This document shows, in pieces, positions 39,122 to 50,774 of a stretch of DNA of 64,000 nt. Under the pieces are notes generated by a model. The model saw only the letters and a list, made by a program, of their open reading frames with translations. It searched no databases and was not told the DNA's origin. The position numbers were made by a program, and so were the translations under genes. The DNA is from Gyromitra esculenta (taxonomy: Eukaryota; Ascomycota; Pezizomycetes; Pezizales; Discinaceae), in NCBI GenBank assembly GCA_038503075.1, contig JBCAML010000007.1:1736001-1800000 (forward strand), in the 5' to 3' direction. Each line of letters begins with the position of its first letter. Position 1 is the first letter of the stretch.

Positions 39122-42100
39122 ATAGCTTCTCTCAATGCTGGGAGAACAGACGAACATACTATCAAAGACCCAGGGTGACGCATATTGGGTGCAAAAAACT
39201 TTCTTGCTCTTACTACTAATTGGCTCTAAAAAAAATTCAGTACTCAAGTATCGTATCATGCATGGTAGAAAGCCACCCATTGATTAAAACAGGCATCGTG
39301 TCCCACGTCGATTCCTAAGCCAACAGATTGATCCAGGAACCATACCGAGTATGCAGGGCAATTACTCGCGGGTCCCAAAGCTACAGAAGCTGATGCCTGT
39401 TTTTTTTGCACCGTTAAGCACATCTCCGCAATTACTAGCGATCATAACTGGGCTCGGTATAACTGGGCACTCTCCGCGATCCTGGGTCATTACGCATCTT
39501 TCTCCAACGACAACCATATGGTACTGAATCTACCTAACTTCAATCACTCAAGCCCTCTTGGCGGTTGATTTAAACTCTTGGCAGGCATTTACAGGAAACA
39601 TGGGGCCGATCCACGTTTTCTCGGCTGAGGACATCTCCAGGGCCCGAGCGCCTGAAAACCCTGTCCCCAACCAATAAAAACCAGGCGGCGATGGGAAATT
39701 AGAGTACAACCTTATGCCAAGAGCCTATTCAAATCAGGGGAGACACCCATGCTGAATTGGTGCTTCAAAAGTCTTCCGATTTCTGTATTACTGACTATTG
39801 GCTTAGTACTATTCCACCGAGATAGCGAAACATGTAAATAAGAATTTTGGAACATTCCAGTGCAGCCATAAGATTATTTCTAGGCAAAACCTCACGATTC
39901 ATGGTATATGGTACTAAACCTCTATGCGTACATCGAGATTTTCCACCGAGAATGGGAAAGACCGATCCCGGTAGGCGTCCCAATTTTCCGAGATATCAAT
40001 AAGACCTTAAACTTCGTTCTCCGAGACTACACTGCTATAGTCAAACTCGCCCTGGCGTTGGCATACTTAGATTCGAGCTTATTAGTTTCTTGATACATCA
40101 CTTACCTAAGCGATTATCTAGGGCTATCCAGCTAACTAAATCTAGAATACTATACTTTGAAGTGACGAAACGCCTGATATCCAACCTTTCATAGGGTTCA
40201 CTTCTTTTTCACGACCCATGAACTCGCTACTTATCACATCTATATATATTTCAGCCTATGTCTAAGGGTAGAGTCGGCTTAATTTTACGTATACGTACTG
40301 TAAGTGTTATTAAGTGGCAAAAACAGCTGCCCCCGTAGAACTAAACAACTAATAAACATAATACAAGTACGTCAGCCTAAGCACGTGGACCATTTATATG
40401 AGGTCCTCTTGGCAACACGACAGCCCCGAGGCCCCCATCTCAAAGTCAAGGATAATACTGATTCGGGTGAACGATTTACGTAGTAGGGATGGTTAAAGAC
40501 CAATCAGTACTTCGACGCGGCTAGATTGAGACCAATAAAAGCTCGTTACCAGAAGAAAGGACGTTTTTTCCCCTCCGGAGACATAGGTGGGAGATTCCGC
40601 TGGAGTGAATTATGGGGTACATGAGCTCGGCGTTCTCTCCAAACCACCGATCGGAGTCCTTCCCGAAAAGCTTCGCACGCAATCTACTTAACTGGGGTTT
40701 GTGAGTACCCCCGGAAACCCGTGGAACCGGGCTCTTGGCGTAAACTTCACAATGGAAAAAATCACGTAGTTAATTAAGAGATCACATCTCTCTCCTTCGT
40801 ATTGTAGGCTCCCACGATAGGCTGAGTTTGATATAGCTTTACTCAAACCCTGTGGACTATATATCATAGCTTTAGCCACATACAAAGCGGTGTCTACCGT
40901 ACGTATTCGCAAAGCTCACATTTGAGCAAATATTCTCGTACAAATTACTCCCAAAGAAGTCCGAAAGATAGCTGAAATTAGAAGCTCACATAGGCTCTAT
41001 TAGGATTCGAAAAATAGGAGCCGCTGAGTCGTGTATCACAATTAGCATTAGACAGATGTATAGAGTTCAAATCACCTCCAACCAGCAAAACTCTGCGGGC
41101 CTCAATTGCAAATTCTATTATTTTAAGTCAAATATTCTCGTCTTGATTTAAGCTTGAAATGCCAGCATTCTAGCACATTAGCCACTTGGTCTAAGCCCGA
41201 TTATGTATGCCCCGAGTCCTTGCATACTAGCCGTGCAGCAAGCGGGCCTAAAAACCGGAGAATTATTAAAAAATCGACATAAAGCCAACCTTTTCCTTCA
41301 GCAATAATATAATGTTGCCACTTCAATCTCTCGTATTCGTAAAAACCTTTGTGTTTCGATTTCGCAATCGGCTATCCAATAGTCCGATAAAGCCACTCCT
41401 TAGTGAGGGCTAGGATTTTACTCTTATAATCCATTAGCCATTTTGTAAATATTTTTTTACTGACCCACCAACTTCATATCAAGGGTATCTTTTCTTACCG
41501 AGCTATGAGATAGTTTAATCAGTGAGTCTCCCAGAGGGAGCAAACTTAGATTACAGTCAGTACCACCGTCCCACAAAACTCTGAAATGGAGAAGCTGTGG
41601 TTATAAAACTTGATTTAATTGCTTCGAACCCGGTAACCCTCTCCCCGAGGATTCCCGATAGCCCACAAGATCTCGGTCGAGTATATAGAGTGATTATATC
41701 ACCTCAACTGCCAACTCGCTTCGTGATAAGTTTTTTCCGAATTGCTATTATGCATGACGCCCTTCGGGTTTATTTTCTGCCGTATCTATAGCTACATCTA
41801 GCTATAGAGATTTAGTATGTGAGTATTCAAACCATTAGTATTTTCCACCCAAAACTGTGGCGGCTTTTTGATATACGTATTGAGTCAATTTCGTGATCAG
41901 ACCAGACAATACCCCGTTTCCCCGAGCCAGATTTCGAAACCATCGAAGTCGTCGCCGGCCGCTAAACTAGTAGCACTTATTCCCTGGCCTTTAAAATGGG
42001 TACATAAAGGCATAATCCCGAGGGCAATGTAAATAACAGCAAACAGGAACTACGGCAGTATAAATGGAGAATAAGATATCTTTTCCACCGTGCCCTCAGG

Positions 42101-42537
42101 TCAACAGCTACAGCCTTCTACGCGGGAACTAAGTAGTTCTAATACCTAGCACCCTCCAAAAGCCCCAGCATCTGCCACGGTACTACTAAGGGACAAAAAT
42201 TGGAGTTTAGTTTTGTACGCACTAACTTATTGATATCCATCTTAAGTATTCTAGTAACATCTGTTGCTACCGCAACTAATAACAGCCCCACGTTCAATAG
42301 CTGATAATCCGGAGCAGCCGAAGCATTCTTTTTTTGACGGCCAGTGTACATATGTGAATTTAGGGAGGGTGGAGAATGGTGACAAGCTTGGCCACGGCTA
42401 CAAGCTAGCTTACAAACGGCGAGACAAACGGCGCAGCATCTAACGAAGTCAAGGCCCCAAATTTGCCAAAGATGAGCTAATATCCCAGTAAATACGAGCT
42501 AACCTTAATAAACAAACCTCGGATTGATATCATACTA

Positions 42538-42711
42538 CAGTGCAATCGCCTTATAAGGGTTCGGGCTATAAGGATACTCGCCTTATAAGGATAATATTTC
42601 AGGTCTTGACAGGGGCTATTTTTTGTGTGCAAGGCCTTTTTCGTAAGGATTTCTGCTCTGTAAGGATATAGAATTGCCCTAATTTCATATCCTTATAGAG
42701 CGATTGTACTG
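42538..42711. mobile_element. 174-bp pogo-like MITE
   Basis: The ends are inverted: the left begins CAGTGCAATCGCC and the right end reads back as CAGTACAATCGCT, both continuing into TATAAGG. The element is flanked on both sides by TA, the target of Tc1/mariner-pogo transposases. It carries internal copies of TATAAGGAT-like units and has no coding capacity, so it is non-autonomous. Confidence 0.75.
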
Positions 42712-43585
42712 TAGTGAGAACTACATGCATGTAGGTCTATGCCCATGTATGAAGTTCAATGTACGATATGTAAAACTTCCCTAGAAGCAGGTCGGCGAAA
42801 ATTACACATAGACAAAGGTATATGCATACCACCACTAAGTATCAGTTTTTCCGATCATCAGTATAGCTATAGTACGAAATATGACCGATTAGATAGAACA
42901 AATCTCGCTTATTGCTTTCTGAGTGCCAATGATTAGTGGAGTTGTGGGCCACCACTGTATATATACTACGCCTACAGACTCTATATATCTATACATCACC
43001 ACCCATACCCGGTCATATACCCCTACAAGAACACTCTATATTTATCTCAACCCGGGCCCCCAAGTCGGAGTTCCGTAAACACCCAAACGGATAAACCCTT
43101 GACTAACCCCATCAACCGGTACGCGTCCACATATAATCTCACCACCCACATCAACAACCTTACGATATAATAGACCAATCGAACCATCCTCTAGCCTCAA
43201 CCCTGTACCTAATACAGCAAGTCCCGGGCTCGATCCCTACCTATAGCTAGTTGGTGCGTGGCACTCCAATATCGTTTATTCTCCACCATTGCGTTGGGCC
43301 AACCAATACGATCCTAGACCTAGAGAAGCCCCAAGCTAGCTATAGGTGGTGCCTGCTCCATTGCAAGGAATCACAATTAACACTCCCAACCAATTACCCC
43401 ACAAAAATGGAAAGAAAAAAAGTCAAACCGGGGATATCGACACCAACCCCCTTCCATTACTCCGGCACCGACAAAACCCGAAGTTATAACCCTAGCTTGT
43501 TCTCTACATAATAGCGCTGCCACCTACCGCCTCAAAATTGCGGGTATGTATTTATAATATATTTTATAATATCCTAATCTAAGTA

Positions 43586-44390
43586 CAGTCGAACCTTGAT
43601 ATAAGGAACCTCGATATAACGGAAATTTGCAGTAACGGACGGAAGTTAGGTGCAGCTTTGAGTTCCTAGAACCACACAAAATTTGCTATAACGAACCAAT
43701 TCCCACGAATTATACTCTACAAGGTGTGGAAATGCATCATTCGACGACTTTCCCATACAAATCAAATGGGAAATGACACCAAATGATGCATTAACAAGGG
43801 GTGTTGTGTGTAAATGCATCAGTTGATGCATTTACAAACGACTTTCCCTACGACTTTCCCCCTTTTACGACTTTACCAACGACTTTACAGTTGGAAATTG
43901 GTTGGTAAAGTCGTAGGGAAAGTCGTAGGGAAGGTTGTCAGTGGTAAAGTCGTCGGTAAAGTCGTAGGGAAAGTCGTCTAAAAGTATATTTTTGTGTCAT
44001 TTCTTAAGATAAATAGTGCTAATATAAATGATGTATATCAGAATCAGTAGTATAGTTGTATAAAGGTTAGCAAGTCAAGTGAATAACATGGGTTCAATTC
44101 ATGGCCTGAACTTTTAGCTTTCAGTTTTTTATATATTTTTTTAAACTTTCTAGAGCTGGGAAAGTCGTTGGGAAAGGTGTATAATGACTCAAAGTATCCA
44201 TTTCCTGATGCATTTCCTGATGCATTTCCCCATACATTTTAGAAACGACTTTCCCACACAAAAAATATACTTTTATGGACGACTTTACAGACGACTTTAC
44301 AGACGACTTTCCCACATAAAAAATGATGCATTTACTGATGCATTTCCACACCTTGTAGAGATACACGTCCCTTATAACAAGGTGCGACTG
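43586..44390. mobile_element. 805-bp pogo-like element with nested inverted repeat
   Basis: The left end begins CAGTCGAACCTTGATATAAGG and the right end reads back as CAGTCGCACCTTGTTATAAGG, typical of pogo/Fot-type termini. TA precedes the left end, but CA follows the right end, so the duplication is imperfect. It has no transposase. A second, inner inverted repeat (43715-44360) sits within it. Confidence 0.65.
43715..44360. repeat. Nested 25-bp terminal inverted repeats with iterated motifs
   Basis: Perfect 25-bp ends (left starts CTCTACAAGGTGTGG, right is its reverse complement) enclose many copies of ACGACTTTCCC/ACGACTTTACC and TGATGCATTT in both orientations. The cluster at 43835-43978 folds into a strong palindrome. 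The arrangement resembles subterminal transposase-binding repeats of a non-autonomous element inserted into the pogo-like element. Confidence 0.65.
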
Positions 44391-45270
44391 CAATCTCAGA
44401 TCAACAGCCGCTTCTGTAGGGATATACCCCCTAGTGCCCTTCCGGCGCACGTGACCACGAGACTAACAGGTCCATCCGCAGACTAATCTAGAGGTATTCG
44501 AAATTTTGAGGTAACATGCAGCGCCCACTTGAGTCCTTGCCTATATATGCTGCCCCGCCAGAACGGGTCAGCCTACTCTTCAGACGGGTTGACCCGCTTT
44601 TGGGTAGGAGGGCTGGTCCACCCCAAAAACACCTCTGGATATACTCACATCACCAGTAGGATATGTCCTGGGATTTAGAGTAATAGCCTAAGCTATTTAC
44701 TATATCCAAGTGTCACTTTGAATAAGCCTCCTTAGAAGAGTTTTGAAGGTGATCCAGCTCATCTATAGAATACATCAAACGAAAGATTACTCAAATTTTA
44801 GTCACAATGTATCACTCGTGAAAACTAACGGCGTCAAATTTACTTAAGTACAAAGTATAAACTAGGAAGTAAGTAAGTAAAATTCATTTACGCATCCAAC
44901 TCTTAGGTTATGGCGATGTATAAATTAGGAAGAGAAGAAAAAGAAACGAAACGAAAGAAGCTTTAACAAGCTATAAAAGCCAAATAAGTAAACTAATCAA
45001 GTACCAAATAAGGTAGAGCTATAATGGACAAATATTAAGAAAGATATATTTACATGTCAAACAGCCAATTTCTAGTCCGATCTTCCATTACTTATTACTT
45101 CATTCAGCAGCCCAACCCTCCATAAACACGCCAGTCAGGGAGTGAGAGAGTAAAGCTGCGAAGTCTCACATGTGACTACAAAACGCAAGCATATAGGTAT
45201 TCAAAATCTGCTTTCATAAACCACCTTCCCTCCATGTAGCTCGCTCTATCCGGTACGCATGTACATAAAT

Positions 45271-46557
45271 TTACAGTTTCGGTAACGCTTTCTTCGCAGC
45301 AATTTCCTCCTCTTTTCCCTTCTGCTCTGCGACTATTGTGACCAAAGTCCCCTTTTCCAATGCACTCCTAACATTCTCAACTACCAAGCTCTCCATTTTA
45401 TGCTACATTTTCCGTCAGTTTTGCACACCAAGATCAACAAATAACAAGATCTTACCTGTGTCTCAATAGTCCAAGTCCCAAGATGAGGGAGCAGTATCGT
45501 GTCCTCCCTATTTATCAATCCCTCATGGATCTTTGGCTCTTCCTCGTAGACGTCTAGTCCCACACCGCCTACCTTCCCACTCTCTAACGCCTCCACCAAT
45601 GCCGCCTCATCGATGACTGCACCCCTCGCAGTATTTACAATCAACACACCGTCTTTACACAATGCCAGCTCCTTCTTCCCTAAAAAGTGTCTCGTCTTCT
45701 CCGTCAATGGTATGTGCACACTAATTATATCACAGACCCCCAAAAATTCCTCCAAGCTCGCGATATATTTTGCTCCGGTAGGGTTTGAGGACTCAGAAAC
45801 CGGTTTACGATTATGGTAAACGAGCTTCATCCCGAATGGCTGAGCACGGAGAGAGAAAGCCGTGCCAATACCGCCCATACCGAGGACGCCAAGAACTTTA
45901 CCATCTGGATCGTGACCAATAGGATGGCCATTACGCCAGGTGCCATTTCGGAGGGAGGCCTCGGCCCGATAGGTTTGGCGAAGGGTCATGAGCAGGAGCA
46001 TTATTGCGATATTGGCAGTAGCATTGTTGACAGCAGCAGGGGTATGAGAAACAAAGATTCCTGAATTATTCATGAGCTATAGACTAGGTAACGGGTGTGA
46101 GAATACTAGGTAAGAAAAGAAAGTTAAGCGTACCGCGTGATGTACAGGGGTCGATATCGATTTGATCGTAGCCAGCACCATTGTGGCAGACGAATTTAAC
46201 ACTGCTCGGGAGCGATGAGACAAGCTCTGCATCAAATCTTCCAGTGTACTGCCCTCGTCTCATTGTCAGTTCTTACGCATAGTAACTAAAAGACTATTTC
46301 TGGTTCAGACCTGAGCTGAGTCAAAAGTACGGAAGATAGCTACAACTCCATCGTATTTTCCATTCTTGAAATCAGAGATTACAGATTCACGGTTTCCGCT
46401 AGTGACTTCCTAGAGCTCTTGGTTAGACTGAAGGAAGCTGGTGGCACCAATAGCCAATGGGGAGACGAACCTTTAGATCAGCGATGTCAGCAAGAGCTTC
46501 CCATTCTCTTCTCGCATGGTCAATCTTCCCGAGGAGGAGAGCAATTGGTCGTGGCAT
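45271..46557 (-). CDS. D-2-hydroxyacid dehydrogenase (glyoxylate/hydroxypyruvate reductase type)
   Basis: Five exons on the minus strand, 46471..46557, 46311..46409, 46134..46248, 45456..46060 and 45271..45402, give 345 residues, a usual length. Start MPRPIALLLGKIDHARREW. Marks in order: VKFVCHNGAGYDQIDID (substrate domain), VSHTPAAVNNATANIAIMLL, the NAD-binding VLGMGGIGTAFSLRA, VHIPLTEKTRHFLG, NTARGAVIDEAALVEAL (catalytic Arg), GLDVYEEEP (Glu) and LLPHLGTWTIETQ (His). Reaction: NAD(P)H-linked reduction of 2-keto acids such as glyoxylate or hydroxypyruvate to D-2-hydroxy acids. No signal or peroxisomal tail is seen, so probably cytosolic. The Gly before IFVSHTP is formed across an intron, which supports that splice. 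Confidence 0.92.
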
Positions 46558-47042
46558 AGCTGGAGCAGATGATGGCAGGATGCTGTGTAGATAAGGGTGG
46601 ATCGACCGAAACGATTGGACTACAGCGAGAGTTGTGGAAAAGAACGACTCTTTAAGAAGACGAGAGAGAGGAGAAGGCCGAAGTACAGTACGAGACAGGT
46701 TCACGCGACATTCGGTAGCGGAAGAATGGAGATCACGAATGCAAGGGGAACCCCGCGTATTACACATACTGCCCCGCTCTTTGCCGCTGCATCATCCCGC
46801 GTCGGCTTTAGCTGCAGAAACTACCCCCACGTTTTGAGCTACTTAGCTTATCCTCGGCCTTCTGTGCGCTCTTGAGGTCTTTTTGATAGTGATACAATAT
46901 ATTCACGACTTCTCACTCGACCGTCGACTATTGACTATGAGTGGGAAATGGGCGACAATTCTAACAAGTCTACTTTGCAATCTGGGAGGCCGAGGCTTTT
47001 CTTCAGCCCTAACAACCGCTCATCCACAGGTAGTGATATCGC
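46558..47042. other. Intergenic, no gene seen
   Basis: Promoter of the hydroxyacid dehydrogenase gene and 3' flank of the aldo/keto reductase gene (both minus strand). No supported coding frame. Confidence 0.6.
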
Positions 47043-48250
47043 TTAGACTGCCTCGAAAACTTTGCCACCGCCTTGTTTCCAATCCGGGAATCCAAAATTG
47101 ATGGGCCATGGTGGTGTGACGAATCTAAAATTCAAAAGTTTCAGTCTTCACGTAAAATAAGATAGAAAATAGCAGGGCTAGCAAACCTCTTAGGGCCCTT
47201 CTCCTTATAGATACTCCCCAGTATCTCAACATCCTCGTCGTCGAGCTTAAGCAGCTTGTTATTCTCGTCAATTCTTGTCGGGTTAACCGATTTTGCCAAC
47301 ACAGCAATACCACGATTGACTATCACCTTTTTATTAGCACCAAAAACAACCTCACGTGCAGAAAAAAGGATTCCACCTACTGTGATAGTTCAGTAGCACA
47401 TTTCCAACAGAAACACCATGCTTCTTTGCAATCTTTGCAATCTTCTCTTCCTTCAGCAACGGCCCACCGGTGGATCCCAGTGGGGAGTATGCAGTCACAA
47501 CAATCCCCTTCTCCTTACACAACGCAACCACATCGTCTTGTGGCAGTAGTGGATGATTCTCAATCTGATTTACTGCTGGCACGACAGTTGTCTCCTCGAG
47601 TAACTTGGTAAGGAACGGAACGGAGTGGTTCGAAACACCAATTGCCTTTGGTTACCCCATTAGCGAAGCCCAAGCTTTATACGCAGCGGACAAGAGGTAT
47701 AAGTACCTTGACCTTCCCGGTCTTCAGCAGCTTCTCCATATCTTTATACGTCTTGATGTAATCCCACCCAACATGTAAATCTCTGCCTCCTTCAGGTTTT
47801 GTCGGGAATTTATCGTGGTTCCCATTGGGATTAAGTGGAACGGGCCAATGCATCAGATAAAGATCCACATAGTCCAGCCCCAACAGCTTCAGACTCATCT
47901 CGAGCGCCTCTTCGGCGCGGGAGTGATATGTCGACCATAGTTTCGCTGTGATGAAGATATCTTCTCGCTTGACCCCCCCAGCGAAAGCCTCTGCAAGACC
48001 CGCACCAACCTCCTCTTCGTTGCCGTAGCACCAGGCGCAATCAATGTGGGTGTATCCTCCTTTAAGAAGTGCGTGGGCGACAGCTTTCTCAACGGCACCA
48101 GCAGGGGATTGCCAGGTGCCTACAACGTAAAGGGTATTAGTAAAGGCAGAATGATAGAAATCGAGATGAGATGAGATGAGATGACATACCAAGCCCGATC
48201 GACGGGATAGAAGCGCCAGTGTTAAGTTTGAAGCTTGTTGGGACAGACAT
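47043..48250 (-). CDS. Aldo/keto reductase
   Basis: Five exons on the minus strand, 48190..48250, 47707..48119, 47381..47645, 47187..47319 and 47043..47124, give 317 residues. Start MSVPTSFKLNTGASIPSIGLG, then GGYTHIDCAWCYGNEEEVG (catalytic Asp and Tyr), EDIFITAKLW (Lys) and DYVDLYLMHWP (His), so the full tetrad is present. AIGVSNHSVPFL, VNQIENHPLLPQ and VTAYSPLGS complete the barrel, and INRGIAVLAKSVNPTRIDEN is the NADPH-binding segment. It most resembles yeast GCY1/YPR1-type and fungal glycerol/xylose reductase-type members that reduce aldehydes with NADPH; the exact substrate is unknown. The first intron carries GATGA microsatellite units. A TATA motif lies 63 nt upstream. Confidence 0.93.
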
Positions 48251-48312
48251 TTTGCAATTCGATCAGGACACGATGAACGATGAGAAGCATACGGGAAAGG
48301 GGGTTAGCGGTT

Positions 48313-48322
48313 TATTTATATA
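48313..48322 (-). promoter_or_regulatory. TATA box of the aldo/keto reductase gene
   Basis: TATATAAATA on the minus strand, 63 nt upstream of the ATG at 48250. Motif and spacing only. Confidence 0.5.
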
Positions 48323-50774
48323 AACTACTCTACAGCATAGCTCCAAGAATCCATGCTTCCATTGCGAAACACCTCGCCGGAGCTTTCGCGACTCGATAGA
48401 TGCCATCATGGCGGGGTTATCGCGTGGAGGGGCATCGCGTCAGGGTTCACTTATACCCGCTGGCCCAATATGGTTTAGCCTGCCGTGCGAGATGCCCGAG
48501 CTTCACCCGCTCTCGGAATAATCGGCGCCGAGGGGGGAAACTTTTCTTCGCCCCAGCCCTCTTTTCCTCACAAACGGACGAAGCCTCGGGCCGTTGCCGA
48601 CCGAAATTCTTGTGGCTTAACTTAACTCTTTGAACCCCAACCCTGAAGGTCCCATAAATACGGAGTAGCCCCCAGGTTTTCTCTCCTTCTATCTAAATAA
48701 ATGTCCCCAATAAGAATATCGAGCCGCTTATTAAAATTCGAAACCAATTATTAGGGCTCACGAACACTGAACCCCAATCCCATCAGATCTCCTCACTCGC
48801 GTCATCACGGGAAAAATTTATTGGAAATTGTTCCCAATATGTACAGGTTCTACTGCTCGAATGATCTTTCTGGCGTAGGTAAAGTTCTGCTGGACCGTCA
48901 GCACCGAGCAATTGCACAGGGTCGATCTTTGGAATAGAAGTGGAGCGCCTCTTGCCCAGCCTGTTTTCCCGGAATTACCAGCAAAGTTAGATGGGTCAAA
49001 TACGGATTAATTCGCTACCTAGGTTACTAGTCAGCGAATTGATACTCTTCTTAATAATGACTAGTGCCCCAAAGTAGCGAAAAAAGGTCACTCCAGATAT
49101 AGACAATAAACCGGGGTATAAATTTAGATAATAAGATGTTCACAAATGGTAGGAAATTGAGTAGAGCGAGATACACGGTTGATACCAGCGTAGCACTAAC
49201 ATATAGTCGTAAACGGTGCTACTGTTGAAATCTAATAAACCAAGCCGAGAACAGCAAAATAAGAAGTCGTGCATTCGAAACGACTTGCAAAAAATAACCC
49301 CCCAAGAACTCCACAATGTCATAAGGCATTGTATACCAGGGATGGTAATCTTGACCCAAAATATTCAGTGAAATAACCGACTCAATCAAAGCAAGTTCAA
49401 ATCCTGCTCCAACCGATACTATTATTATTACTCGTTTTCACAATCCATCCTCTATTGTGTATTTCGTTTAGATTATTTTATGTTTTCTCTTCATATATTA
49501 TCACTCGATTTTTTTACGAAATTCCTAATTTCTCGAGGACGGTCTTTTACTAGTCTTGGTAAAATTTCTTGGAAGCGACAGAGGTATTCTCGTACTACAT
49601 GCACCGCGAGCACAGCACGAGTGATATTCTATGACGATATTGTATTTTTGGGGTGGGGAGGAGCAACTTAACATCGGGACCAACTGGTCCAATTACTTGA
49701 GCGTCTTGATTGCTGGTTTTCCTGTGTTACTACATACGGGCTGTGGCCTGCGGGCTTGATGGGCCGTGCGTTGGCCCCCAACCTCCTGCCGCGTTTCTTG
49801 GAGGTCTCGGCACGGAGTATTTCTGGGCTGTGCTTTGTTTGTGGAACTCTGTTGGATATAGCACTCGTGCAACCAATGCTCACTGGCGTGTGGGAATATT
49901 CCCACATACGGGGATTTATGGGGGACGGCGGAAACAGACTGATGGTGAACAGGGTGTCTTTCCTAACTTGGCGCGTCCAGATAAGGGAGCTACGCTGCCA
50001 AATGTGGATATTTTGGACCCCTGTCCGCCATCAGACCATGTCCACCGTATCCCTTTTTTTTCTAGCGAGAGGGATGCAGGGTACGTGGCTTTGTGCTTGA
50101 CTATGTTCATTTATTACACAGAAGAAGATTTTGAATTGAATGGATATCAGCCTTGGTATTGAGAGGTACCTACGTCGTGCGTTTAAAGCTTATAGTTTTA
50201 ATGCCACAAACGTGTACAGAGACTCGTGCCTCTGGGGTATTCCAGAGAACATGCCGTGCAATCATTAGCCGTTAGTTCACGCAGTTGGAGAGTTAACCTT
50301 ACCATCACGTAGGTATGTTGGAACTACCCACCGTGCCCCAGATGTTATACATCGCGTACTGCTTTTTCTGTTGACGCCTGTGCGGCTGTGGAGTAACGTT
50401 ATTTACCACTAGATGATATCGATCCCTGTGCTATATAACTGTTACCACTATTAGACAGGCATGCCTGCGGTCTAATCAGCCCTATGCATGAGAAAAACAA
50501 AATAAAAAGCTAACTTACGAGCAAGCTTATTCCTTATAAATCAGTCGAAGAAAAACTATTCAATGAGATACAACCAATAATAAGCAGCCAGCTATCTTTT
50601 TCCATTCCGCTGGTTCTTTTGAATCTAGCAGCAGTCTGGGCAGAAAGGGTAGAGAATGTGGCTGCGCCTGTGCGGACCTCATAATTCCTCGGGCATATAT
50701 TTGTCTTCATCCCCCCTTTTCTAGAGTCCATCCTTTTAGGTATACTCGCCCCGCGATCTCCCATAGTGTAAACG
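48323..50774. other. Gene-free region between divergent genes
   Basis: No supported gene between the aldo/keto reductase (-) and the P450 (+). Overlapping open frames at 49710-50162 appear in several frames on both strands with no recognisable motif, so I do not call them. Confidence 0.5.

Larger units (their letters stand above)
39122..45270. other. 6-kb gene-free, repeat-bearing region
   Basis: No open frame over 110 codons and no recognisable protein motif. It holds two pogo-like elements (42538-42711, 43586-44390), listed separately. The rest reads as degraded A+T-rich intergenic DNA with no RNA gene recognised. Confidence 0.55.

Noticed and set aside
43835..44350. CRISPR-like short repeats
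   Set aside because: Motifs are short, in both orientations and without regular unique spacers; eukaryotic element ends explain them better.
49710..50162. 150-codon plus-strand open frame with overlapping frames
   Set aside because: Similar length open in three frames with no motif; looks like chance absence of stops.
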